Positions 19,261-32,824 of a stretch of DNA of 64,000 bases are shown here, one piece after another. The translations under genes were made by a program, and so were the position numbers. Under the pieces are notes generated by a model. That model did no database searches and had not been told where the DNA came from. It saw only the letters and a list, made by a program, of their open reading frames with translations. Numbering within the stretch: the stretch's first letter is position 1; each line of letters opens with the position of its first letter. This DNA comes from Pseudomonadota bacterium (GTDB lineage: Bacteria; Pseudomonadota; Gammaproteobacteria; Burkholderiales; Gallionellaceae), in contig JAJZUP010000001.1 in assembly GCA_021848465.1 (NCBI GenBank), positions 186,001 to 250,000 of the forward strand, given 5' to 3'.

Positions 19261-20021
19261 TCTGTAGCCGGTTCTGTCTTGTGTCTGCCTGCCGGTTTTG
19301 GCATCAGCCACATTTGGTACAGCGAGGTAAAGATCATTACTGTTGACGCTGCGCTATAGCCAAACCCGCCCACGATCACCAGCCAGGCGAAATTCGGGTT
19401 CATTTTCGTCAGCCACCACGAGGCCACATCAATTATCAGGAACGCAAACGGAGTAACAATCAGGATGGACTTAGCCACTGGTGAAAAGCCGCTTGCGTAA
19501 GTAAAGATCCAGCCCACGAAGAAGAAAATGAATGAAACTCCGAACAGGTGAATATGTGAAACGCGCGTCAGGGTTGTAATGGTCGCCCCCTCATCGCGCT
19601 TGGTCATCTGGTCCATCACTGATTTTTCGGTGATATTCGGTATGCTCGGCATATTGGCATGGCATGGACCGCAATATTCCACGACCAGTGGTTTGATCTT
19701 GCTGTCCCAATCACTGGCCGGAGCACCAGCGTCGGCCCATTTCAGCAAGGTCATTCGCACCTCGGGCGGCGCATTGTCTTTCATCGAGCCAAATAGTTTG
19801 GATTCCAGTTTTGACGCATTCGGGCCGTCATGGTTGCCGTGGTAACTGTACACAATGTCGTCAACTGAAAGCCCCGGCTTCCCGTCTGCCATGCCGTGGG
19901 TCAGCATGATCTGCGCACCGGCGGCGATCAGCCCCACACCGATGGCGAGCAAGTAACCCGTAAACAGCATTTTCGTCGGCAATGCCAACTCGGCGAGAGA
20001 GAAGTTTTGTATTACCTTCAT
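19257..20021 (-). CDS. Membrane-anchored monohaem c-type cytochrome-like protein
   Basis: 254 residues from the ATG at 20021 with GGAAAG eight bases upstream. A hydrophobic helix at about 16-38 is followed by an extracytoplasmic region of about 100 residues with one haem-c attachment motif CGPCH, and then four hydrophobic helices between about 155 and 245. A His-x-His (SHIHLFG) begins the helical part and may contribute axial ligands. I do not recognise the family by name. The coupled FAD oxidase downstream makes a role as electron acceptor or quinone-interacting subunit plausible, but this is inference. Confidence 0.65.
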   Translation of the reverse strand: MKVIQNFSLAELALPTKMLFTGYLLAIGVGLIAAGAQIMLTHGMADGKPGLSVDDIVYSYHGNHDGPNASKLESKLFGSMKDNAPPEVRMTLLKWADAGAPASDWDSKIKPLVVEYCGPCHANMPSIPNITEKSVMDQMTKRDEGATITTLTRVSHIHLFGVSFIFFFVGWIFTYASGFSPVAKSILIVTPFAFLIIDVASWWLTKMNPNFAWLVIVGGFGYSAASTVMIFTSLYQMWLMPKPAGRHKTEPATE

Positions 20022-20079
20022 AATTACGCTTTCCAAATTGTGTTAAATGATTATATCTCCGAACCCGACACTGCCACGG

Positions 20080-22254
20080 CTAAAACTCGATCGGGTCTAC
20101 ATCAAGTGCCCAGCGTAATTTGGGTGACGCCAGCGGCGTCAATTCCGGCAGCCAGTTTCTGAGAAAGTTTTGCAGTATTTTTCGCGAGCTGCTTTGTATC
20201 AATAATTGTGCCCGGGTATGTTGCGCACGCTTTGCCATGCTGGCCGGCACGACGCCGTATATTTCCAGCTCCGTTGTTGCCTGGCTTTTTGCCAGCATAC
20301 GCGCCTGATTCAGGAAGTCGAAAACCATGCTGGACTGCAACGCCTCTGCGCGCAGCATGGCCTGGAATACGTACGGCGGGAATCCGGCCATTTCGCGCTC
20401 TGCCAGCAGTGTATCCGCCCAGCCTTTGTAATCATGGGTTCGCAGTGCCTGGTATATCGGATGCTCCGGAAAGCCGGTCTGGATTAATACTTCGCCGGCT
20501 TTTCCTGCTCGCCCGGCGCGCCCGGCCACCTGCGCCAGTTGCGCATACAGTCTTTCGGATGCACGAAAATCTGCGCTGTACAAAGCGGCATCCGCATTCA
20601 ATATTCCCACCAGTGTCAGGTTAGGGAAGTCATGCCCTTTCGCGAGTATTTGCGTCCCGACAAGAATATCCGCATTGCCTTCCTGAATCTCCTGGCGCAT
20701 TGCATCCCATGTGCCTTTGTTGCGCGTGCTGTCGCGATCCACCCGCAATATCGCTGCATCCGGAAAGTGCTGGTGCAGGGCTGCTTCTATTCGTTGCGTT
20801 CCGGCTCCTACTGGGAGCAAATCCGCATTGCCACAACTCGGGCAGGCTACCGGTACGCGCGCCTGGTAGCCGCAATGATGGCAACGCAGGCGCTTATCCT
20901 CCAGATGCAATACCAGTTTGCCCGCGCAATTCGGACAGTTCGATAACCATCCACATGCGCTGCACATCAGCACCGGGGCATAGCCACGCCGGTTGATGAA
21001 AACCAGGCTTTGTTCCTTGCGTTTCAGACGTTGCTCGATTGCCTGCAATAGCTGGGCACTTAGTCCTTCCTGCAAAACCGCGTTGCGCATATCCAGACAG
21101 CGCAGGGTCGGCAAGGTTGCTGCGGCAATTGCCCTGCGTGTCAGTTGCAGTAATTTATATCGCCCGCTTTGCGCATTTTGCCAACTCTCCAGCGATGGTG
21201 TTGCCGAGCCGAGGACGATCGGGATGCCTCGCTGGTTGGCGCGAAAAATCGCGACATCGCGCGCCGAATAGCGCAGGCCATCCTGCTGCTTGAATGATGC
21301 ATCATGCTCTTCATCTATCAGGATCAACCCCAGTTCCGGTATCGGCGCAAATACTGCGAGCCTGGTGCCCAGTACGATACGTGCGCGCCCAGTCTGGGCG
21401 TGCAGCCAGTTTTGCGCGCGTGCCCCGTCGCTCAGGCCGCTATGCAGGCTGACCAGTTCCGTCGCTGGAAAGCGGTTACGAAAGTACTGCTCCAGTTGCG
21501 GTGTGAGATTGATTTCCGGGATCAGCAGCAGCACCTGCTGCGCCCTCTGCAACACCTGGTGTATCAGATGTACATATGTTTCTGTTTTACCGCTTCCCGT
21601 TACGCCATGCAGCAGGAAGCATTGAAAGCCCTCGTTAACCGCTACCTGCTCTACTGCCCGCTGTTGTTCATCATTTAATGCATGCGCATTTTCAAAACGG
21701 TGTGGCAGTCTTGCCGGGGTCAGCTCCACCTCTTCCAGCCAGCCGGCCGCAAGCATTTCATTCAATTTTTTCCGCGCACTTGCGGATATATCGAGCAATG
21801 CCACTTCGCTTTGCACACCCTGAGCCAATTGCGCCATCATGCGCGTCAATACCACTTGCCGTTTCGGCACGTCTACTTGCACTCGTCCCAGCGCTGTCAA
21901 CTGGTATGTTTTGTCCTGCTTGATGCGCAGCGGGTCGGCTGCTCGCAAGCGCGTCGGCAAGGCGGACAGTACAACCTGGCCGAGCGGATAGTGGTAATAG
22001 TCACTGCAGAACTGCAGCAATGTCAGAATTTCCTTGGGCAGCGGCGGCACATCTGTCAGAACCTGCAATACCGGTTTGATGCGGGAAATCTCCAGATCGC
22101 TTTCGCAATCTTTTTCCAAAACGACCCCGACCCACTCTTTCCGGCCGAACGGAACAAGTACACGTTGTCCGATTTGTATATCAATATTCTTTTCGATTTT
22201 GTAATCAAAAAGTGTTGACAACGGCACATCCAGAGCAACGCGAATCAGGCGCAT
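20080..22254 (-). CDS. priA: Primosomal replication restart helicase PriA
   Basis: 724 residues, the standard length. The N-terminal DNA-binding region (RVALDVPLSTLFDY) is followed by the helicase core with Walker A GVTGSGKTETY, motif II LILIDEEHDASFKQQ and motif VI QVAGRAGRAG. Between motifs lies the zinc-binding insert with eight cysteines (CSACGWLSNCPNC and CHHCGY ... CPSC). PriA reloads the replisome at stalled forks. The 296 bp before it are AT-rich and contain a perfect DnaA box. Confidence 0.95.
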   Translation of the reverse strand: MRLIRVALDVPLSTLFDYKIEKNIDIQIGQRVLVPFGRKEWVGVVLEKDCESDLEISRIKPVLQVLTDVPPLPKEILTLLQFCSDYYHYPLGQVVLSALPTRLRAADPLRIKQDKTYQLTALGRVQVDVPKRQVVLTRMMAQLAQGVQSEVALLDISASARKKLNEMLAAGWLEEVELTPARLPHRFENAHALNDEQQRAVEQVAVNEGFQCFLLHGVTGSGKTETYVHLIHQVLQRAQQVLLLIPEINLTPQLEQYFRNRFPATELVSLHSGLSDGARAQNWLHAQTGRARIVLGTRLAVFAPIPELGLILIDEEHDASFKQQDGLRYSARDVAIFRANQRGIPIVLGSATPSLESWQNAQSGRYKLLQLTRRAIAAATLPTLRCLDMRNAVLQEGLSAQLLQAIEQRLKRKEQSLVFINRRGYAPVLMCSACGWLSNCPNCAGKLVLHLEDKRLRCHHCGYQARVPVACPSCGNADLLPVGAGTQRIEAALHQHFPDAAILRVDRDSTRNKGTWDAMRQEIQEGNADILVGTQILAKGHDFPNLTLVGILNADAALYSADFRASERLYAQLAQVAGRAGRAGKAGEVLIQTGFPEHPIYQALRTHDYKGWADTLLAEREMAGFPPYVFQAMLRAEALQSSMVFDFLNQARMLAKSQATTELEIYGVVPASMAKRAQHTRAQLLIQSSSRKILQNFLRNWLPELTPLASPKLRWALDVDPIEF

Positions 22255-22470
22255 GTTAGTGAATTTTTCTCCGGTAAATTCTTCAAATTTTTCCTAATGT
22301 ACTTTCGCATATGGGATTTTTTCTTGCTAACAAAAGTTGTGGATAACTATGTGTGTATCTTCTGAATTCATATGCTAAGTAGTAACGATATATATGCTTT
22401 TTTCATCTTGCCCGTTTTCTGAGCAGCACAAATTAACCTTTATTAATCAGTTTGTTGCATTTTAAAGCAA
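22255..22470. other. AT-rich intergenic region before priA
   Basis: About 215 bp without a plausible gene, clearly richer in A and T than the flanks, holding long T/A tracts, a DnaA box (22338-22346) and, beyond it, the hemE terminator. The priA promoter must lie here; I cannot place a convincing -35/-10 pair. Confidence 0.6.
22338..22346 (-). promoter_or_regulatory. Perfect DnaA box upstream of priA
   Basis: TTATCCACA, read on the minus strand (TGTGGATAA on the plus), matches the strongest DnaA-binding consensus. It lies 84 bp before the priA start, on the priA strand. Only one box is visible, so this is a possible regulatory site rather than an origin. Confidence 0.45.
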
Positions 22471-22502
22471 AAAGGCCACGGAATTTCTGTTCCGTGGCCT
22501 TT
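22471..22502 (-). terminator. Rho-independent terminator of hemE
   Basis: A 13-bp perfect stem (AAAGGCCACGGAA paired with TTCCGTGGCCTTT) around a 6-base loop. On the minus strand it is followed by a T-rich stretch starting TTTTTGC. It lies 48 bp after the hemE stop and should close the gltB-gltD-hemE message. Confidence 0.85.
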
Positions 22503-22549
22503 CACTGCGTCCCGTGCCTGTCTAAAAGTACATTTCAATTACTTTGAAT

Positions 22550-23614
22550 TTAGTGGTATTTCCGACTGAGCTCGTGCACGGCAGCAACTAGTGCCGCCGC
22601 ATTATCCGGGTTGGTAAATTGCGAAATGCCATGGCCCAGATTAAATACATGGCCACTCCCGTAGCCATAGCTGGACAATACCTTTTCCACTTCGTGGCGG
22701 ATCACTTCGGGCGTTGCAAAAAGTACCGCCGGGTCAATGTTCCCCTGCAGCGCGACTTTCTGTCCGACCTTCTGGCGCGCCACACCGATATCCATGGTCC
22801 AGTCCAAACCGACCGCATCGCAACCAATGTCAGCAATGTTCTCGATCCACAAGCCGCCGCCCTTGGTGAATACAATGGAAGGAATACGCACGCCGTCTTT
22901 TTCCTTGATCAGTCCATCCACGATGCGCTTCATGTAGGGCAGTGAGAATTCATGGTAAGCGTAATGCGACAGCGTACCGCCCCAGGAGTCGAAAATCATC
23001 ACGGCCTGCGCGCCCGCTTCGATCTGCGCATTCAGGTAGGCTGTCACAGCTTCTGCCGTCACACCCAGAATGTGGTGCATCAGCGCCGATTCCTTGTACA
23101 TCAGGGTCTTCACTTTGGCGTAATCATCGCTGCTGCCGCCTTCAACCATGTAGCAAGACAGTGTCCAGGGGCTACCGGAAAAACCGATCAGCGGAACGCG
23201 GCCATCCAGCGCCTTGCGGATCTGCGAGACTGCGTCGGTTACATACTTCAGGTCTTTGCCGATGTCCGGCACGCGCAGCGCCTTGATGTCTGCTTCGGTC
23301 TTGAGCGGGCGCTCGAACTTCGGCCCCTCGCCCTCGGCGAAATACAGGCCCAGCCCCATTGCGTCCGGCACCGTCAGGATGTCGGAGAACAAGATGGCCG
23401 CATCCAGCGGAAAGCGGTCCAGCGGCTGCAACGTCACCTCAGTTGCCATGTCTGGCGATTTGCACAGCCCCATGAAGCTCCCGGCGCGCTTGCGTGTCGC
23501 GCAGTATTCGGGCAAATAACGCCCAGCCTGGCGCATCATCCACAGCGGGGTGTATTCGGTGGGCTGGCGCAACAAGGCGCGCAGAAAGGTGTCGTTCTTA
23601 ACTTTGAAGTTCAT
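22550..23614 (-). CDS. hemE: Uroporphyrinogen decarboxylase
   Basis: 354 residues from the ATG at 23614, preceded by AGGGAAG at five bases; nine extra upstream codons are unlikely to be used. The signature [13 protein letters not shown] near the N-terminus and [17 protein letters not shown] are intact. The enzyme decarboxylates uroporphyrinogen III to coproporphyrinogen III in haem synthesis. It follows gltD by 51 bp and precedes a strong terminator, so it is probably the last gene of the gltBD unit. Confidence 0.96.
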   Translation of the reverse strand: MNFKVKNDTFLRALLRQPTEYTPLWMMRQAGRYLPEYCATRKRAGSFMGLCKSPDMATEVTLQPLDRFPLDAAILFSDILTVPDAMGLGLYFAEGEGPKFERPLKTEADIKALRVPDIGKDLKYVTDAVSQIRKALDGRVPLIGFSGSPWTLSCYMVEGGSSDDYAKVKTLMYKESALMHHILGVTAEAVTAYLNAQIEAGAQAVMIFDSWGGTLSHYAYHEFSLPYMKRIVDGLIKEKDGVRIPSIVFTKGGGLWIENIADIGCDAVGLDWTMDIGVARQKVGQKVALQGNIDPAVLFATPEVIRHEVEKVLSSYGYGSGHVFNLGHGISQFTNPDNAAALVAAVHELSRKYH

Positions 23615-23665
23615 GCTGCTTCCCTGCTGAATTCCTGCCACCGGTTAGTGGTGGCAGATTAATTA

Positions 23666-25131
23666 TTATCGTGGCAAAACTGACGAGCCCATCAGGAACT
23701 CGTCCACCGCACGCGCCGCTTGGCGCCCTTCGCGAATGGCCCATACCACCAACGACTGGCCGCGACGCATGTCTCCCGCTGCGAACACTTTCTTGACGCT
23801 GGTGTAGTAAGCCTTGGCACCTTCGGTATCAGCCTTGGCGTTACCACGCGCGTCCTTCTCCACGCCGAAGGCATCCAGCACCTGTGCCAGCGGATTGGTG
23901 AAGCCCATGGCGAGGAAGACAAAGTCGGCCTTGAGTTCAAACTCGCTGCCTGGCACTTCGACCATCTTGCCATCCTTGAACTCGACGCGCACACACTTCA
24001 ACGCCTTCACATTGCCGTTGCCATCGCTGACGAATTCCTTCGTGTTGATCGCCCAGTCGCGCTCGCAACCTTCCTCATGCGAGCTGGAGGTGCGCAGCTT
24101 GAGCGGCCAGTAGGGCCAAGTCTTCAGCTTGTCTTCCTGTTCCGGTGCGCGCGGCATCACCTCGATCTGGGTGATGGACGCGGCGCCGTGGCGATTGGAA
24201 GTGCCGACGCAGTCAGAGCCGGTGTCGCCGCCGCCGATGACCACAACATGCTTGCCCGCCACATTGATGTGGTTCTTGCCGTCGCCCGCAACTTCCTTGT
24301 TCTGCGGAATCAGGAATTCCAGCGCGAAATGCACGCCCTTGAGTTCGCGGCCCGGCACCGGCAGGTCGCGCGGCTGCTCTGCGCCACCGGCGAGGATGAC
24401 GGCGTCGAATTCCTTGCTCAGCTCTTTCGGGCTGACGACCTTCTTTGCGTCATTGACGATGCCCTTGCCAGGCAGTTCCTTGCCAACGAAGGTGTTGACC
24501 TGGAACTTCACGCCTTCAGCAGCGAGCTGCGCCATGCGCCAGTCGATCAGGCGCTTGTCCAGCTTGAAGTCGGGGATGCCGTAGCGCACCAGACCGCCGA
24601 TGCGGCTGTTCTTTTCGAACACGGTGACGCTGTGTCCGGCGCGCGCCAGTTGCTGCGCAGCGGCCAATCCGGCTGGACCTGAGCCGACTACGGCAACTTT
24701 CTTGCCGGTTTTCTGCGCCGCAGGTTGCGGCAGTACCCAGCCATTTTCACCCGCCTTGTCGATGATCGCGTGCTCGATGGACTTGATCCCGACCGCGTCA
24801 TTGTTGAAGTTCAGCGTACAGGCTGCCTCGCACGGGGCGGGACAGATGCGGCCGGTGATCTCGGGGAAATTGTTGGTGGAATGCAAAACCTCGATGGCGC
24901 GCTTCCAGTTACCGCGATACACCAGGTCGTTCCAGTCGGGGATGATGTTGTTGACCGGACAACCGTTGTTGCAGAACGGGATGCCGCAGTCCATGCAGCG
25001 CGCGCCCTGTTGCTTTGCCTCTTCATCCGTCAGGTGTGCAACAAATTCCTGATAGTGTTTAACCCGTTGTTCGACCGGCGCGTAGGTTTCGCTGACGCGC
25101 TTGAATTCCATGAATCCGGTTGGCTTGCCCA

Positions 25132-25132
<1 letters not shown>
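23666..25132 (-). CDS. gltD: Glutamate synthase small subunit
   Basis: 488 residues. The N-terminal cysteine clusters [17 protein letters not shown] and [12 protein letters not shown] bind the two [4Fe-4S] centres. Two dinucleotide folds follow: [19 protein letters not shown] for FAD and [14 protein letters not shown] for NADPH. It passes electrons from NADPH to the large subunit for glutamate synthesis from glutamine and 2-oxoglutarate. Its ATG shares one base with the TAA stop of gltB (TAATG), indicating translational coupling. Confidence 0.96.
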
Positions 25133-29820
<4,688 letters not shown>

Positions 29821-29838
29821 CTGTTTCTACGGCAATAC

Positions 29839-29860
29839 TGTGGCCGCACACGCGGCCACA
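29839..29860 (-). promoter_or_regulatory. GC-rich hairpin in the gltB leader
   Basis: TGTGGCCG (29839-29846) pairs exactly with CGGCCACA (29853-29860) around a 6-base loop, 19 bp before the gltB start. No T-run follows on the minus strand. It could affect gltB translation or be the remains of a dgt terminator. Confidence 0.35.
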
Positions 29861-29961
29861 TACGGTTTCTAAAGCGAAAGGGCGTGAATGTTACCTTGTC
29901 TACCGGTTATCAGCAATATCAGCGGTTATATGTAGAAAAGGCCGCCGCCAGCAGGGCGCTG

Positions 29962-31080
29962 TCAGCTTTCTTCAACCGCAAACAGGCGGCGATGCTCTCG
30001 GATGGCATAGCGATCGGTCATGCCAGCTATGTAGTCGGCCACTGCGCGAGCATGCTCATGGTCGGCGGCATATTGGAACTGCGGCGGTAACAGTCTTTTA
30101 TCTTCCATGAATGCGTTGAACAGGTCGGCAATGATGCGGCGGGCCTTTGCACTCATGCGCATGACTCGGTAATGCCGGTACAAATTGGTACGCAGGAAAG
30201 CTTTGAGTTCGCGGTTCAACTCTTGCATTTCAGCGCTGAACGCCAACAGTACTGGAGCCTGCCGTACATCCGCTAGCGACTGGATCGCATTGGCCTCAAG
30301 ATTTTTTTCAGTTTGGCTGATCACGTCGCTGATCAGCGTATTTATCATGCGGCGAACTGTTTCATGTATAACGCGGCGCTCGGCAAGGTGCGGATAGGCA
30401 TCGCGCACTTGTTGCAAGTGCAATGAGAACAGCCTGACGGAAGCCAGCTGCTCCAAGGTTATCAGGCCGGAACGCAGCCCATCGTCGACATCATGGTTGT
30501 TATAGGCAATCTCGTCCGCAAGATTGGCGATTTGTGCTTCCATTGTCGGGCGCTTGTTCTGTAAAAAACGCTCGCCCACTTCGCCGAGTTCAGCGGCTTT
30601 ATCCAAAGCGCAATGCTTCAGGATGCCTTCTCGTGTTTCAAAACAGAGATTCAGTCCGTCAAAAGCTGCATAACGTTCTTCCAGCATATCCACGACCCGC
30701 AGTGACTGCAGGTTGTGTTCAAAGCCGCCATACGCCTGCATGCAATCATTCAGGGCTTCCTGTCCGGCATGGCCGAACGGAGTATGTCCCAGATCGTGCG
30801 CAAGGGATACTGCCTCGACCAGATCCTCATCCAGCCGCAGGCGGCGCGCGATCGAACGCCCGATCTGGGCAACCTCAATGCTGTGGGTAAGACGGGTACG
30901 AAACAAGTCTCCCTCATGATTCACAAACACCTGGGTTTTGTATTCCAGGCGGCGGAATGCGCTGGAATGAATGATCCGGTCGCGATCGCGCTGAAACTCG
31001 CTCCTGCCTGGGGGTGACTCTTCGTGAATCTTGCGCCCGCGACTTTGCTGCCAGTGCGCTGCATAGGGTGCCAATTGCAT
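29962..31080 (-). CDS. dgt: Deoxyguanosinetriphosphate triphosphohydrolase-like protein
   Basis: 372 residues from the ATG at 31080, one base after the aroB-part stop; an upstream extension inside aroB is unlikely. The HD-domain metal ligands are present in [13 protein letters not shown] and [20 protein letters not shown], with the family N-terminal [19 protein letters not shown]. It hydrolyses dNTPs (dGTP in the founding member) to nucleoside and triphosphate. It is probably co-transcribed with the aroK-aroB frame. Confidence 0.92.
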   Translation of the reverse strand: MQLAPYAAHWQQSRGRKIHEESPPGRSEFQRDRDRIIHSSAFRRLEYKTQVFVNHEGDLFRTRLTHSIEVAQIGRSIARRLRLDEDLVEAVSLAHDLGHTPFGHAGQEALNDCMQAYGGFEHNLQSLRVVDMLEERYAAFDGLNLCFETREGILKHCALDKAAELGEVGERFLQNKRPTMEAQIANLADEIAYNNHDVDDGLRSGLITLEQLASVRLFSLHLQQVRDAYPHLAERRVIHETVRRMINTLISDVISQTEKNLEANAIQSLADVRQAPVLLAFSAEMQELNRELKAFLRTNLYRHYRVMRMSAKARRIIADLFNAFMEDKRLLPPQFQYAADHEHARAVADYIAGMTDRYAIREHRRLFAVEES

Positions 31081-31081
31081 A

Positions 31082-32734
31082 TTAGTCACTGCATGACTCC
31101 AGGGTGGCCTGCAGCATTTCAACGGGAACGTTATCCGTCAAAACCGCCTGGCCCAACGACTTCAGTAGCACAAAGCGTATCCTGCCGTCCGCAACTTTTT
31201 TATCCAGCCCCATGAGCTCCCGATATTTCCCCACGCCCAGGCGCGGCCCCTTTATCGGCAACTCCGCTTGTTGCAGCAATTTTTGCACTCGGCTGACATC
31301 TTGCTGACTCAGCCAACCGAGGCGACTGGAAAGGTCAGCAGCCATCATCGTCCCAGCAGCAACTGCCTCGCCATGCAGCCAGGCTCCGTACCCCATCGCA
31401 TTTTCAATCGCATGGCCGAACGTATGCCCCAGATTCAACAGTGCGCGCTCGCCACTTTCACGCTCGTCGTTCCCGACTACCTCGGCCTTGTTGCGGCAGC
31501 TGGCGCAGATTGCATATTGCAATGCCTCCGGATCGCGCTGAAGTAATCGTTCCATATTCTGTTCCAGCCACTCCAGAAACGGCAGGTCACGTATCAATCC
31601 ATACTTGATCACCTCGGATAAACCGGCTTTCAGTTCCTGGTCCGGCAGTGTATTCAACGTTTCCACATCGGCTATCACGACCTTGGGTTGGTAAAACGCG
31701 CCGATCATGTTTTTCCCAAGTGGGTGGTTGATGCCGGTTTTTCCTCCGACCGAGGAGTCAACTTGTGAAAGCAACGTGGTTGGAATCTGGATGAATGGTA
31801 CGCCACGCAAATAGCTTGCTGCGGCAAACCCCGTCAAATCGCCAATTACGCCGCCACCAAGCGCGATCAGCGGTGTATTGCGTTCACTGCGATTGCTGAG
31901 CAATGCATCGTATATCGCATTCAGCGAAGCCGAGTTTTTATATTGCTCGCCATCCGGCAGAATGACCGGCTGTACCTTGATGCCATGGCTTTCAAGCACA
32001 GCTGTCAGCTTTTCCAGATATAGCGGCGCCACGGTTGTATTGGTAATAATTGCGGCACGCTTGTTTGCCAGATATGGCAGCAATAACTCTGCCTTCTCCA
32101 GCAACCCCTCTCCGATGTGGATCGGATAACTTCTTTCTGCGAGGCCTACTTCAAGTGTTTGCATGACTTCCATTGCGAGCTTGTTTTCCGGGTTTGTGTT
32201 CATTTTTTTTACCAGTCGCGAGATCAGAACCTGGACGCTTTGCCTGCCTGTATGAATCACATAGTCGGCCAACTCGGTATAAATCGGATCCCTCTGATCG
32301 AACAATTCTTGCAGCCTGGCGCGTGGGTTGGCAGTCTGCAATAGTGGTCGGTTATGGTCGTGGCGCGTGCGCTGCCATAGATCATATACGCCGCTTTTCA
32401 GATAGATCACGGTTCCATTCTGCTTCAGTGCCGCACGATTTTCCTCGCGCAGTACTGCACCGCCGCCTGTTGCCAGGATGATGTTATCCAGCTTGACCAG
32501 CTCCTGGACAATTGCACTTTCGCGTTGGCGAAACCCGGCTTCTCCCTCGACATCAAAGATGTGGGATATCTTGACCCCGGTACGCTTTTGTATTTCCTCG
32601 TCGCTGTCAACAAAGGTCTTGCCCAACTGTTTCGCCAGAATGCGTCCAACGGTTGTCTTTCCTGCGCCCATCATTCCAACCAGAATGATATTTCCGGATA
32701 GGCGCTTGGATTTTGGTTCAATAGTGATACTCAT
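31082..32734 (-). CDS. aroK-aroB: Shikimate kinase / 3-dehydroquinate synthase in one frame (AroK-AroB)
   Basis: 550 residues combine a complete shikimate kinase (1-177; P-loop GMMGAGKTT at 20-28, [17 protein letters not shown]) with a complete 3-dehydroquinate synthase (from about 190; [50 protein letters not shown]). Both act in the shikimate pathway, and in most Proteobacteria they are adjacent separate genes. The junction contains eight A in a row (minus strand, plus-strand T at 32203-32210) at VKKM. With seven A, AroK would stop at TGA and AroB could start at the ATG at 32203, overlapping as ATGA. The fusion may be real or a homopolymer artefact. Confidence 0.88.
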   Translation of the reverse strand: MSITIEPKSKRLSGNIILVGMMGAGKTTVGRILAKQLGKTFVDSDEEIQKRTGVKISHIFDVEGEAGFRQRESAIVQELVKLDNIILATGGGAVLREENRAALKQNGTVIYLKSGVYDLWQRTRHDHNRPLLQTANPRARLQELFDQRDPIYTELADYVIHTGRQSVQVLISRLVKKMNTNPENKLAMEVMQTLEVGLAERSYPIHIGEGLLEKAELLLPYLANKRAAIITNTTVAPLYLEKLTAVLESHGIKVQPVILPDGEQYKNSASLNAIYDALLSNRSERNTPLIALGGGVIGDLTGFAAASYLRGVPFIQIPTTLLSQVDSSVGGKTGINHPLGKNMIGAFYQPKVVIADVETLNTLPDQELKAGLSEVIKYGLIRDLPFLEWLEQNMERLLQRDPEALQYAICASCRNKAEVVGNDERESGERALLNLGHTFGHAIENAMGYGAWLHGEAVAAGTMMAADLSSRLGWLSQQDVSRVQKLLQQAELPIKGPRLGVGKYRELMGLDKKVADGRIRFVLLKSLGQAVLTDNVPVEMLQATLESCSD

Positions 32735-32779
32735 GTCTGAATTGTATCGGAATTATGCTGCGGCCAGCATGGCACCTAA

Positions 32780-32804
32780 GAAAAAGCCCGGGAAGACCCG
32801 GGCT
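32780..32804 (-). terminator. Rho-independent terminator of pilMNOPQ
   Basis: AGCCCGGG and CCCGGGCT form a perfect 8-bp stem with an AAGA/TCTT loop. On the minus strand the stem is followed directly by TTTTTC. It lies 21 bp after the pilQ stop and separates the pilus operon from aroK-aroB. Confidence 0.9.
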
Positions 32805-32824
32805 CTCATTTCGGAAGCGACCGC

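Noticed and set aside
22255..22470. Possible replication origin near priA
   Set aside because: Only one DnaA box is visible and there is no dnaA, dnaN or gyrB nearby.
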